DNA of 64,000 bases from positions 806,001 through 870,000 of the forward strand of contig NZ_CP051144.1 of NCBI RefSeq assembly GCF_012317385.1, given 5' to 3'. Both the position numbers and the translations under genes were made by a program. The notes under the pieces are model-generated. The model was not told the DNA's origin. It saw nothing but the letters and a program-made list of their open reading frames with translations, and made no database searches. Shown here one piece after another: positions 46,334 through 54,883 of the stretch. The number at the start of each line of letters is the position of its first letter. Position 1 is the first letter of the stretch. This DNA is from Romboutsia sp. CE17. GTDB lineage: Bacteria > Bacillota > Clostridia > Peptostreptococcales > Peptostreptococcaceae.

Positions 46334-47578
46334 TTATAATAGGTTCATAAAGGTCGTTATAATTGCTGAATTTAAAAAATCTATAAATAACGCTCCAACT
46401 AGTGGTAATATGAAAAATACACTAGGTGATGGACCATATTTAGCCGTTACAGATTCCATATTTGCTATTCCATTTGGAGTAGCTCCCAGACCAAATCCAC
46501 AGTGACCTGCTGCAAGTACTGCTGCTGTATAATCTTTTCCCATAACTCTGAATGTAACAAAGTAAGCAAATAGTATCATTAATAATGTTTGTAAAGTTAG
46601 TAGTATTAATATAGGTATAGCTAAGTCTATAAGTTCCCATAATTTTAAGCTACACATAGCCATTGATAAAAATAATGATAAACATATTGAACCTAGGCTT
46701 TCTAATTCTCTGCTTGATACTTTCCATATTCCTTTTGAATCTGAAAGATTCCTCATAATGGCAGCTACTATCATAGCACCTATATAACCTGGCATTGTTA
46801 TACCTAAATCTGAAAATAAGTTCGATATTATAGTTCCAAGTCCCATAGCTATTATTATTTGCATAGCTGAGCTTGTTAATTTACTTTCTGAAAGTTCTCC
46901 CATAGATATTTCACTACATGCAACTTCACCATATTCGTTTGTTAATACTAATTCTTCTTTTATTTCTATTTCCTCAGATTTAAGTTTATATTTTTTGATT
47001 AATCTATTTGCAAGAGGACCACCTATTATACTTCCAGATACTAATCCAAATGTAGCGCAAGCCATAGCTATACTAAGAGCTCCTTCAAGTCCGTTTGCTT
47101 CTATAAGGGGACCAAATGCACCAGAAGATCCATGCCCACCTGTCATAGAAATAGACCCTGCAATCAATCCTAATAGTGGGTTTACGCCTATTGCCTTAGC
47201 GGATAAAACCCCTAATATATCTTGAGCTAATATCAATATTATGGCTACAGCTAAGAACTTAATTACTTGTGTTCCACCTTTCTTTAAAACTTGTAGACTA
47301 GCAGTAAATCCAACAGTTGTAAAGAAGGCTGTCATTAATATATTTTGTAAAGTTGTATCAAATACTACAGTAATCACTCCTGTTTGCCTTAATATAAATG
47401 ATATTATTGCAAAAGAAAATCCTCCTATAACTGGTGCTGGTATACAGTACTTATTTAAAATATGAATTTTATTCTTTATAAAAGATCCTATTAAAAGCAT
47501 AACAGTAGTAAATGAAATACTTTGAATGATATCTAAATTTAGTGTCATCATTCCTAACTCGCTTGAATATTCAAACAT
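46334..47578 (-). CDS. gltS: sodium/glutamate symporter GltS
   Basis: 414 residues, ten or more helices in two repeats. Diagnostic GltS loops are SMTGGHGSSGAFGPLIEANG in the first half and AAGHCGFGLGATPNGIANM in the second. It imports glutamate with sodium. An upstream in-frame ATG (47614) is rejected because GGGGGAAAATTCT places the start at 47578. A short cytoplasmic loop rich in Glu separates the halves. Divergent, half a kilobase away, is an aspartate-type aminotransferase, which would suit glutamate metabolism, but no direct link is shown. Confidence 0.93.
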   Translation of the reverse strand: MFEYSSELGMMTLNLDIIQSISFTTVMLLIGSFIKNKIHILNKYCIPAPVIGGFSFAIISFILRQTGVITVVFDTTLQNILMTAFFTTVGFTASLQVLKKGGTQVIKFLAVAIILILAQDILGVLSAKAIGVNPLLGLIAGSISMTGGHGSSGAFGPLIEANGLEGALSIAMACATFGLVSGSIIGGPLANRLIKKYKLKSEEIEIKEELVLTNEYGEVACSEISMGELSESKLTSSAMQIIIAMGLGTIISNLFSDLGITMPGYIGAMIVAAIMRNLSDSKGIWKVSSRELESLGSICLSLFLSMAMCSLKLWELIDLAIPILILLTLQTLLMILFAYFVTFRVMGKDYTAAVLAAGHCGFGLGATPNGIANMESVTAKYGPSPSVFFILPLVGALFIDFLNSAIITTFMNLL

Positions 47579-47942
47579 AGAATTTTCCCCCTTGTAATAT
47601 ATGTTTAAATTCAAAAATGAATAATTTAAATATTTTTCTTCTTTTGAATTTATTTTCTGATAATTTTAAATAAAAAATTAGCATAATACTTTTATGCTCT
47701 TTATAAATATTTTTAAATCTTCATTGTATAAATCATGATATGAATTACATTATATTAATGTATCATTTGAATTTGATTTTTTTGAAAAATGGAGAGTTTA
47801 TTATGATTACTATTATTATTAGATTTTATATTTAGTATAATAAAAACAATATAGTAATTTTGGTAATACATTCCATATAATACAATAAATTTTCTAACAA
47901 GTCAACATATTTAATATATTTTTATTATCGAAGAATATATTA

Positions 47943-48060
47943 TCATACGATATTATAATTTTTATATACAAGAATGGTATGTTTCTTATTAGTATCACGA
48001 CCTTCTCCAATTGCAGTAATATCTTTCTTAAAAATATCAATTAATCATTTACTCAGTTAA
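47943..48060 (-). pseudogene. C-terminal relic of an unrecognised gene
   Basis: Minus strand reads LSK, a stop, LIDIFKKDITAIGEGRDTNK, then KHTILVYKNYNIV and a stop. It resembles a real protein end with one internal stop. The family is not recognised. The rest of the 560-base gap (47579-48141) is AT-rich with no element I can name. Confidence 0.4.
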
Positions 48061-48141
48061 TTTACAGGATTAAAATATTAGTAATGATTTTAAATATTTT
48101 GAATAATATATAATTTAAACGTATTGTAAGGGAGAGAGATT

Positions 48142-49302
48142 ATGAGTTTTATATCAAACAAATATAAAAATATAAAGATGAATGCAATGATGAGTGCAAC
48201 TGATACTGTAAACTGTGGAAATAATATAATAGACTTAAGTGTAGGGGATCATGATATATTTACAGATAAAAGAGTTATAGATGCAGCAGTTAAAAATAAA
48301 ATAATAGGTCACACTTTATATACTCATCCACTTGGAGATTCTAAGTTTAGAGATGTGATAATAAAATCTATAAAAGAAGATTATAACTGTGACTTGAATA
48401 TAAATAATATAATAGTGACTATAGGTGCTGGGCATGCTTTATATTTGGCATTAAAAGAAATAGTAAATGAAGGTGATGAAATTATAGTAATAGCACCTTA
48501 TTATCCAGCATATATAGACCAAATTAGTTCAGCAGATGGAAATATAGTTGTAGTAAAAACTACTGAAGAAAATAATTTTATACCAACAATAGATGAAATA
48601 AAAGAGAAAATAACGAGTAAAACTAAGGCGATAATAATAAATTCACCTAATAATCCAACAGGAGCTATTTATCCAAAAACTTTATTAGAAGGTATATATA
48701 AATTAAGTATAGAAAAAGATTTTATGATATTGTCAGATGAAGTTTATACAGCATTCACATATAATGATAATAAGTTTGTATCAATGTTAGAAATAGATAA
48801 AAATCTTACTAATACAGTTGTACTTAAGACAATGTCTAAAGATTATGCAATGACAGGATGGAGAATTGGATATATGATAGCTAGTGAAGAAATGGTTAAT
48901 GTAGCACAATATATAAATGATGGAATAACTTATTCAGCTCCTACTATATGTCAAGAAGGCTCAATAGAAGCTATTAAACTAAGAAAAGAAATAACTACTA
49001 ATATAAGAAATATATATGATGAAAGAATAAGATATGCTTATGATAGAGTTAGTAAAATAGATAACATATCATTAAAATATCCTCAAGGTGGAATATATTT
49101 ATTTTTTAATATAGAAAAAACTGAATTAGACTGCGAAGAATTTTCTAAAATATTATTAGAAAATGGTGTATTAGTTCTTCCTGGTAATATATTTGGAGAT
49201 GATTATAAATATTATATAAGATTAACTTGTAATAAGGATATTAAGATATTAGAAGAAGCTTTTGAGAGAATTGAAGAAATTTGTAATAAACAATATATAT
49301 AA
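48142..49302 (+). CDS. class-I/II PLP-dependent aminotransferase (aspartate aminotransferase family)
   Basis: 386 residues, fold-type I. NNIIVTIGAGHALYLALKEI forms the cofactor phosphate region, NSPNNPTGAIYPK holds the conserved Asn and Pro, LSDEVYTAFTY the Asp that pairs with the pyridine nitrogen, and KTMSKDYAMTGWRIGY the PLP lysine. A conserved Arg near the C-terminus (YYIRLTC) binds the substrate carboxylate. Substrate class cannot be fixed, with aspartate, alanine or aromatic amino acids possible. AAGGGAGAGAG precedes the start. Confidence 0.92.
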   Translation: MSFISNKYKNIKMNAMMSATDTVNCGNNIIDLSVGDHDIFTDKRVIDAAVKNKIIGHTLYTHPLGDSKFRDVIIKSIKEDYNCDLNINNIIVTIGAGHALYLALKEIVNEGDEIIVIAPYYPAYIDQISSADGNIVVVKTTEENNFIPTIDEIKEKITSKTKAIIINSPNNPTGAIYPKTLLEGIYKLSIEKDFMILSDEVYTAFTYNDNKFVSMLEIDKNLTNTVVLKTMSKDYAMTGWRIGYMIASEEMVNVAQYINDGITYSAPTICQEGSIEAIKLRKEITTNIRNIYDERIRYAYDRVSKIDNISLKYPQGGIYLFFNIEKTELDCEEFSKILLENGVLVLPGNIFGDDYKYYIRLTCNKDIKILEEAFERIEEICNKQYI

Positions 49303-49452
49303 GTTAAAAAATTAGCTCTGCTTGTAAGAATTCATTTTTATTAATAATTAATTTATTACATTAAATAATATGAGAATTATCAAGTGTAGGTTTATTTAAA
49401 ATTAATTATGATATAATATAATATAAAAAAGAATAATATTTAGGAGGGTAAT

Positions 49453-50076
49453 ATGGCTGGAAATATATTTGGGAAAATGGCAGCAGATACGTTAGGATTA
49501 TCTGATATAGGGAAAATTATAGCTCCACAAGACTTTAATAAAGTTGATGGAGATGACTATATAATGCATGAAGATGGAGAGAAAATCTACTTCGTAATAA
49601 AATCTAAAACAGATGAATATGTATTTACAAACTTAGGGCTAATTCATGTAGATGGAGAGAGTGCAGTAAGTAAAAAAAGAGTAGTAAAAAGACATGAATT
49701 TTATTCTGAAAATGTTCACTCAGTTACATTAGAAACTGCTGGAACCGTAGATTTAGATGTGGAAATAAAATTTAGTTTTGGAAGTAATTCATTTAGTATA
49801 GATGTCGATAAGAAACAAATTGAGCAGTTAAAAGATTTATATAAGGCTTTATTTGAAATAGGAAAGATGCAACATAAGAATAATAAGTCTTATGAAAATG
49901 GAATTAATAGTTTAAATATGGCTAATGATGCTATAAGTAAAAGTCGAATAGAAGGTAATGTAGCTTCAACTCTTGAAGAGATTACTAAGTTTAATTTCAA
50001 TTGGATGAAGGATATGAAAGAAGAGTTTAGTAATAAGGATTTTGGAGAAGTATTTGAGAAATATATAAATAATTAA
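49453..50076 (+). CDS. bacterial PH-domain protein (YvbH-like)
   Basis: 207 residues. The core is a bacterial pleckstrin-homology domain (about 25-130) with YIMHEDGEKIYFVIKSKTDE, VFTNLGLIHVDGES and SVTLETAGTVDLDVEIKF, then a helical tail. The molecular role of these domains is unknown. AGGAGGGTAAT precedes the start, and a terminator follows. No operon partner. Confidence 0.88.
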   Translation: MAGNIFGKMAADTLGLSDIGKIIAPQDFNKVDGDDYIMHEDGEKIYFVIKSKTDEYVFTNLGLIHVDGESAVSKKRVVKRHEFYSENVHSVTLETAGTVDLDVEIKFSFGSNSFSIDVDKKQIEQLKDLYKALFEIGKMQHKNNKSYENGINSLNMANDAISKSRIEGNVASTLEEITKFNFNWMKDMKEEFSNKDFGEVFEKYINN

Positions 50077-50117
50077 CCTAGATGAGTATTGTAAATGGAT
50101 TGAAGATTGATATAGTA

Positions 50118-50162
50118 TTAAAAAACAAGTACCTACTTTGAAGTAAGTACTTGTTTTTTATT
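50118..50162. terminator. strong terminator, possibly bidirectional
   Basis: AAAAAACAAGTAC / GTACTTGTTTTTT hairpin downstream of the PH-domain gene. Confidence 0.92.
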
Positions 50163-50165
50163 TTA

Positions 50166-50300
50166 TCTTCCTAAGCTTGTTAAATATTCAACTGTTTGTG
50201 GATCATAATGTGAGAATAATAAACTATTTTCTGTATCTAAGCTAGTAATTAAATTCATATCAACTTCTACTTTACTATAATTTTTTTCTGATATCTGTTA
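50166..50300 (-). pseudogene. C-terminal relic of an unrecognised gene
   Basis: Minus strand reads KVEVDMNLITSLDTENS, then LLFSHYDPQTVEYLTSLGR and a stop, next to the terminator. The 5' part is missing. The family is not recognised, although the sequence has normal protein composition. Confidence 0.45.
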
Positions 50301-50319
50301 TCTTATTAATCAGAACTAA

Positions 50320-50764
50320 ATTTACACGACTAAATTTGCTGTGATAAAATTATTGCAATACATTAGAGTAACTCGAAGATAAGCTTTTAATAAAAAATAA
50401 TTTGTCTTTGATGATGAAAGATATACAATTATTATAGAGCAGAAGAATAAGCTAGATGAACAGTTAAAGGAAATGAATGAAAGATATCAATATATTTAGT
50501 ATAAATCAAACTTATATCTTGATATTATGAATCATAATATACCAGATAGCACTAATCCTGGAACATGGGCACTTCTAGTTCTAAGTCAAAAGAGGAGGTG
50601 TGTAAGTAATAATATAAAGGGTCATAATCTTTTCCTTTTATAGAGAAACAATGTTTAATTAACAATTTAGAAACAAAAGTCAAACATTACACAAATAATT
50701 GGGTGATATTTTTATACCATAAAGTGAAACAAAATAAACTCAAAACAAAAGGAGATTAATAGAT
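50320..50764 (+). repeat. direct repeat, copy 1, split by a MerR relic
   Basis: Two blocks (about 50320-50355 and 50621-50764) match the continuous stretch 54717-54883 nearly base for base. An example is the shared AATTAACAATTTAGAAACAA and, at the end, GGAGATTAATAGATATGG. The blocks carry the promoter region and ribosome binding site of the small-protein gene that follows each copy. Confidence 0.85.
50400..50590 (+). pseudogene. MerR-family regulator relic
   Basis: One frame gives FDDERYTIIIEQKNKLDEQL, KEMNERYQYI, a stop, then YKSNLYLDIM, which is the dimerisation helix of MerR regulators with its Y-K-x-x-x-Y ending. The DNA-binding head is missing upstream. It sits between the two blocks of direct repeat copy 1. 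Confidence 0.6.
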
Positions 50765-51115
50765 ATGGCAAAATCAAAATTAAGTAAAGCAAATAAAAAG
50801 ATTGAAGATGGTGTGGTAAGTACTTACAAAAAGATTGAACATGGAGTAGTAAGTAGCTATAAGAAAATTGAGGAAGGTGCAGTTGATGGGTTCAATAATA
50901 TAGCTAATAAATTTGTGGATAACTTTCTGACAAAGGAAGGTGAGTCCGTAGAAGATGCAAAAGCTAGAATTGCAAAAGAACATAAAGAGAGAGAAGATAA
51001 TGCTACACAAACAATAAAAAAATACTCAGAACAGCAAGATGAAATTATAGAAAAAAGTTTCAAGAATACACAGAATACGGTACTAGAGTCAAGAAGAAAG
51101 TCAGGTTTAGAATAA
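50765..51115 (+). CDS. charged helical protein with three 11-residue repeats
   Basis: 116 residues, highly charged, no membrane segment. Residues about 11-43 are three tandem copies of an 11-residue unit: KKIEDGVVSTY, KKIEHGVVSSY, KKIEEGAVDGF. Then come a hydrophobic patch, NIANKFVDNFL, and ESVEDAKARIAKEHKEREDN. It is a paralogue of the shorter protein at 54884. The start follows AAAAGGAG. It overlaps the next gene by one base (TAATG), so the two proteins are coupled. Function unknown; it may act with the neighbouring membrane protein and two-component system. Confidence 0.82.
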   Translation: MAKSKLSKANKKIEDGVVSTYKKIEHGVVSSYKKIEEGAVDGFNNIANKFVDNFLTKEGESVEDAKARIAKEHKEREDNATQTIKKYSEQQDEIIEKSFKNTQNTVLESRRKSGLE

Positions 51116-51483
51116 TGAAAAAAAGTACATTTGTATTAATGATTTTAGGCACAATTGGAGGGATTTTATTTTCACTAGGTATGTGTATGACGCTGATTCC
51201 AGAATGGAATGCCTTTGAACCAGGTGTGGTTATGGGGGTTGCAGGATTAATTGTACTACTTATTATGGTTGCTGTTTGGAGAAAGATGGAAAATAAAGAG
51301 CCCATTAAGTTATCTAATAAAACAATTGGTGCAACACTGATTGGTATTCTAGGTTCTTTACTGCTGGGTGTAGGAATGTGTTTAACTATGGTATGGAGCC
51401 ATATGGTTACTGGTATTATTGTAGGAATCGTAGGAATTGTTGTGCTTCTTTGTCTAATTCCATTTATTAAAGGATTAAAATAG
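51115..51483 (+). CDS. small four-helix membrane protein
   Basis: 122 residues with four helices in two similar halves. The helix pairs FVLMILGTIGGILFSLGMCM and IGATLIGILGSLLLGVGMCL are visibly homologous, both ending in GMC(M/L)T. An internal duplication is therefore likely. It is coupled to the preceding charged protein. In copy 2 of this operon a membrane gene lies instead after the kinase. Function unknown; it resembles small proteins found next to clostridial two-component systems. Confidence 0.85.
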   Translation: MKKSTFVLMILGTIGGILFSLGMCMTLIPEWNAFEPGVVMGVAGLIVLLIMVAVWRKMENKEPIKLSNKTIGATLIGILGSLLLGVGMCLTMVWSHMVTGIIVGIVGIVVLLCLIPFIKGLK

Positions 51484-51492
51484 GGGTAAAAG

Positions 51493-51530
51493 CAAAATGT
51501 GTAGCATTAAAATATGCTATACATTTTTTG
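51493..51530 (+). terminator. Rho-independent terminator
   Basis: AATGTGTAGCAT / ATGCTATACATTTTTT hairpin. A near-identical one (55150-55183) follows the paralogous small gene. Confidence 0.85.
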
Positions 51531-51589
51531 CTATTTAATATTTATAAAATAAAATTATTAGGGAGAAAAAATAAAACGGAGTAAATAAA

Positions 51590-51700
51590 GTGATAAATAT
51601 ATTAGTAGTAAAATATTACAAAATTTAGAAATAAACTTTCTATTTATGATAGATTAGAAATAAAAGCTGTAAGAGGCTAGGATACAAGTCGGTATTACTA
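51590..51700 (+). pseudogene. response regulator relic (copy 1)
   Basis: Starts GTGATAAATATATTAGTAGT exactly like the intact regulator gene at 55243, then jumps to its last codons (RLEIKAVRG, a stop, GYKSVLL). About 560 bases in the middle are deleted. Confidence 0.85.
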
Positions 51701-51973
51701 TCTATTGGAATTACCATGCTAATACATTATCTTATGCGAAAAACTTATGAAGAAGAAATGAAATAGATGGCAAAAGCTACTAGTAAAGTTGTAAACAGTG
51801 ATTTTTCTGTATACGTATCTGCTATTTACACTGATGATAAACTGAATTATCTTGATTTAATGATTATGGATTTTAACCGTATGGTAGAAGAACTTGGAAG
51901 TATTGAAATTTTAAAAATAGAGCTCTTATCTAATGTATAACATAAGATTAATACACCCATTGCGGTAATACAT
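51695..51973 (+). pseudogene. histidine kinase relic (copy 1)
   Basis: Parallels 56098-56373 of the intact kinase: SIGITMLIHYLMRKTYEEEM, a stop, MAKATSKVVNSDFSVYVSA, then LNYLDLMIMDFNRMVEELG, and breaks off at the phospho-histidine region, where CATGAG has become CATAAG. The upstream sensor part and everything after are missing. It is fused to the response regulator relic. Confidence 0.85.
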
Positions 51974-51974
51974 C

Positions 51975-52210
51975 AATAGATGAATATTTGTAAACTTCAA
52001 AATCAATACCTTTAAATCCAGTTTTAATACATTTAAAATTAGTATTGTTTAAATAATTTTTTAATCTTAATATATAGTCTTTTATATCATCATTAGGTAA
52101 AATTTTTAGTTCATTAATATTTTTATTTTCTAAAATTTCTTGTATTTTATATAAAATTATAGCATCAATCCATTTATAATTGTTGGAATTATTTTTATTA
52201 TAAATAATAT
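51975..52210 (-). pseudogene. headless ORF joined to the kinase relic
   Basis: An open minus-strand frame of about 75 codons without a usable start: NYKWIDAIILYKIQEILENK, NINELKILPNDDIKDYIL, RLKNYLNNTNFK, then GFKGIDFEVYKYSSID. It runs straight into the end of the kinase relic, so a rearrangement joined two broken genes here. The family is not recognised. Confidence 0.5.
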
Positions 52211-52325
52211 TATATCAAAACAAATATAGATTTAATAAGAGATTAGCTAAAATGCATAATATGGAACATGATCCCATAAATATGCTAATATATAAGTATA
52301 TTAGGGAGAGGAGAGGAAATATATA

Positions 52326-52847
52326 ATGAATGAAACTATAAAAACATTAAAAGAAAGAAGAAGTATACGTAAGTATAAAGAAAAGCAAATTAGTGATGAA
52401 GAATTAAATCAGATATTAGAAGCAGGAAAGTATGCTCCAACTGGAAGAGGAGCTCAATCTCCTATTATGGTTGTTGTACAAGATAAAGAGTTAATAAAAG
52501 AACTTTCTAAAATAAATGCAGAGATTATGGGTATTACTTCAGATCCATTTTATGGAGCTCCTACAGTAGTTATTGTACTAGCAGATAAGACAAGACATAC
52601 TTATAAAGAAGATGGAAGCTTAGTTATGGGGAATCTAATGAATGCAGCTCACTCGCTTGGAGTTGATTCTTGTTGGATAAATAGAGCTAAGGAAGTTTTT
52701 GAAAGTGAAAGAGGGAAAGAACTTCTAAAGGATTGGGGAATTGAAGGCGATTATGAAGGTATAGGACACTGTATTTTAGGATATCGTGATTGTGAATATC
52801 CAAAGGCAGCTCCTAGGAAAACAAATTATGTTATAAGAATAAAGTAA
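52326..52847 (+). CDS. nitroreductase family FMN protein
   Basis: 173 residues of the nitroreductase fold. The opening LKERRSIRKYKEKQISDEEL holds the FMN-phosphate arginines. GKYAPTGRGAQSPIMVV and the late SLGVDSCWINRAKEVF and GHCILGYRDCEYPKAAPRK match the small clostridial members of the family. It reduces nitro compounds, quinones or other acceptors with NAD(P)H, with the physiological substrate unknown. GGGAGAGGAGAGG precedes the start. Confidence 0.93.
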   Translation: MNETIKTLKERRSIRKYKEKQISDEELNQILEAGKYAPTGRGAQSPIMVVVQDKELIKELSKINAEIMGITSDPFYGAPTVVIVLADKTRHTYKEDGSLVMGNLMNAAHSLGVDSCWINRAKEVFESERGKELLKDWGIEGDYEGIGHCILGYRDCEYPKAAPRKTNYVIRIK

Positions 52848-52955
52848 ATATTAGAATTCTATGATAGTCCAAATTCTACACTATAATTTCGAATTGATGG
52901 CTGGATAGTAGAGGTCAATAATATATTATTTACTTATTATGAATATGTGTATTAT

Positions 52956-52999
52956 ATAAAAGGATATTCTTATTTATATTAAAGAATATCCTTTTATTT
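52956..52999 (+). terminator. Rho-independent terminator
   Basis: AAAAGGATATTCTT / AAGAATATCCTTTT hairpin about 110 bases after the nitroreductase gene. The rest of the gap up to 53104 shows nothing. Confidence 0.85.
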
Positions 53000-53104
53000 G
53001 CTCAGCAGATTGTCCATTTTTTATTTATTTTAAGATTAACTATATGTATTCACATCTATTTTTATTTTAAACAAAAAACATACTAATTAATAAATCAAGT
53101 ATTT

Positions 53105-53189
53105 ATGTAAATACAACATACATCTAAATATTATTTGTAATGTAAATACAACATATATCTAAATATTATTTGTAATGTAAATATCATTA
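53105..53189 (+). repeat. 35-base tandem repeat, two copies plus a partial
   Basis: Unit ATGTAAATACAACATA... at 53105-53139 and 53140-53174 differs at one base, and a third copy begins ATGTAAATA at 53175. It contains no ORF. Confidence 0.85.
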
Positions 53190-53412
53190 TAATTTTGATA
53201 ACAAATATATTTAAAAATAATATAAATCACTTTTCATAGACCTATCTGAGCTTACTATATATATTAAATCTCTTATTGTATTAGTTATAAATCCAAGTAT
53301 GTGGTTAATTAGTTATTCTATAGTTGTAATTACGATTGAAAATATTATGAATGAATGCATGTATATCATCTTTATTACAGCTATTATAATAAAAAATAAA
53401 ATAGTCATTTAG

Positions 53413-53525
53413 TGGCTATTTGAAGTAATGAGAATATATAATTGTAATAAATAGCCATAAAGTTTAAGAAATAGCAATAAAATACAATAAAATATATTTA
53501 CGAATACAATAAAGTGTAATATAAT
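53413..53525 (+). promoter_or_regulatory. promoter with iterated operator-like words
   Basis: AATAGCCATAAA (53450), AATAGCAATAAA (53470), AATACAATAAA (53481) and AATACAATAAA (53503) recur at 20, 11 and 22 bases, close to whole helical turns. TGGCTATTT at 53413 is the inverse of the first. The last copy lies between a -35-like TTTACG (53497) and TATAAT (53520). This looks like an autoregulatory operator for the downstream HTH protein. Confidence 0.5.
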
Positions 53526-53560
53526 AAGGGTATCAATTGAAAAGGAAAGGATAAATTTTA

Positions 53561-54049
53561 ATGGAAGAAAAATTTTATACAGTTGATCAAATTGCAGAAA
53601 TATTAGGCATGCATCATAAAACGATAAGAAAATTTATAACAGAAGGTAAGCTTAGAGCAAACAAAGTTGGAAAGCAATGGAGAATATCAGGTCATGATTT
53701 AAGTCTTTTTATGGAGAATAATAATTTTAATATTAGGAATAAAAATGAAGAAGAAAGTGAAAAAATTGAATTTTCCACTAGTAGTATAGATATTAACAAT
53801 TGCATTAATAAGGTAAATATATCTACTGTTGTAGATATTAATGAAGTAGATATAGATGAATATAGAAGAATATCAAATATGCTATTAGCAGTAATGAATA
53901 TTAAGGATTCGAAAATGGGAAATTCAACTATTAACATAAAGCATTATCAAAAAGATAGAAATTTAAAAGTAATGCTATGGGGAGATATTGAATTTACAAA
54001 AGAAATGTTAGATTTTATATCTACACTTACACAAAGTGATAATATGTAA
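53561..54049 (+). CDS. excisionase-type HTH protein
   Basis: 162 residues. The first 50 are an excisionase/MerR-like winged HTH (HTH_17): FYTVDQIAEILGMHHKTIRK, then ITEGKLRANKVGKQWRISGH. The rest is an acidic linker and a C-terminal region (about 95-160) of unknown type with NIKHYQKDRNLKVMLWGDIE. There is no integrase nearby, so it is more likely a transcription regulator than a phage excisionase. It is followed 20 bases later by a DUF4180 gene, probably in the same operon. Confidence 0.85.
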   Translation: MEEKFYTVDQIAEILGMHHKTIRKFITEGKLRANKVGKQWRISGHDLSLFMENNNFNIRNKNEEESEKIEFSTSSIDINNCINKVNISTVVDINEVDIDEYRRISNMLLAVMNIKDSKMGNSTINIKHYQKDRNLKVMLWGDIEFTKEMLDFISTLTQSDNM

Positions 54050-54068
54050 ATAGAAATTAGGTGATGAA

Positions 54069-54437
54069 ATGAATTATAAAATAGTAGAAAAAACAAATAA
54101 AAAATATATTGAAATAAAACATCCATTTGCTTGTGAGTCTGATGTATTAGATATTATTGGGATATGTATTTCAAATGACATTAAATTATTATTGCTTAGA
54201 GAAGAAGTATTTACTGAAGAATTTATTAATCTTAAGTCAGGCTTGGCAGGCATAGTTTTGCAGAAGTTTATAAATTATCATATAAAAGCTTCAGCAATAA
54301 TAGAAGATAAAAATAAAATTGAAGGAAGATTTGAAGAATTGGTAAAAGAATTAAACAAATCAAATGATTTTAAGGTTTTCAATAATATTGTAGATGCTGA
54401 AAATTGGATTTTGAATATTAATAAAGAGGTAGTATGA
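54069..54437 (+). CDS. DUF4180 domain protein
   Basis: 122 residues covering the DUF4180 family: LLLLREEVFTEEFINLKSGL, then AGIVLQKFINYHIKASAIIE, and WILN near the end. The function is unknown; the fold resembles STAS-like small domains. AGGTGATGAA precedes the start, overlapping the region after the HTH gene's stop. The pairing of an excisionase-type HTH gene with DUF4180 is recurrent in clostridia as far as I recall. Confidence 0.85.
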   Translation: MNYKIVEKTNKKYIEIKHPFACESDVLDIIGICISNDIKLLLLREEVFTEEFINLKSGLAGIVLQKFINYHIKASAIIEDKNKIEGRFEELVKELNKSNDFKVFNNIVDAENWILNINKEVV

Positions 54438-54479
54438 TAAGAAATAATAATATAGATAATTTTAAGTTATCAAAACCTA

Positions 54480-54589
54480 ATTGCGAAACACTTCAACTTT
54501 AGAAAAGAGATTATTCGTCTATTCTCAGATAATGAATTACGAAAGCTAACAATGCCAATTGCATTATTAGTAGATATTCTAAAAAACTA
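54480..54589 (+). pseudogene. 3' relic of an alpha/beta hydrolase gene
   Basis: One frame reads RLFSDNELRKLTMPIALLVD, then ILKN and a stop. The FSDxELxKLTMP stretch precedes the catalytic-acid strand of many alpha/beta hydrolases. The rest of the gene is gone. Confidence 0.45.
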
Positions 54590-54716
54590 ATTTAATATTG
54601 ATATAGAGAGCCGTACCACAAGTAAGTGATACGGCTCAATTCCATTGTATACGATTTAATATATGTTGCTTAAATTTTTTAGTGAATTATTGTTATATTA
54701 CTTAATTAGACCTATA

Positions 54717-54883
54717 TTTACATAATTAAATTTGCTGTGATAAAATTATTATAGAATTATAATTTTTTCCTTTTGTAGAGAAAAAATGTGTAATTAACAA
54801 TTTAGAAACAAAAGTCAAACATTACACAAATAATTAGGTGATATTCTTATATCATAAAATAAAGCAAAAGGAGATTAATAGAT
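54717..54883 (+). repeat. direct repeat, copy 2 (uninterrupted)
   Basis: Matches the two blocks of copy 1 at 50320-50764 but lacks the 265 bases that hold the MerR relic there. Ends in AAAAGGAGATTAATAGAT, the ribosome binding region of the small-protein gene at 54884. Confidence 0.85.

Noticed and set aside
46995-47465. two plus-strand open frames of about 75 codons
   Set aside because: Both are the antisense of the glutamate symporter gene and have no start signals.
53105-53189. CRISPR array
   Set aside because: The units are directly adjacent with no unique spacers, and no cas genes are present.
54606-54640. rho-independent terminator GAGCCGTA / TACGGCTC
   Set aside because: A good stem is present but there is no T run after it on either strand, so I left it out of the terminator list.
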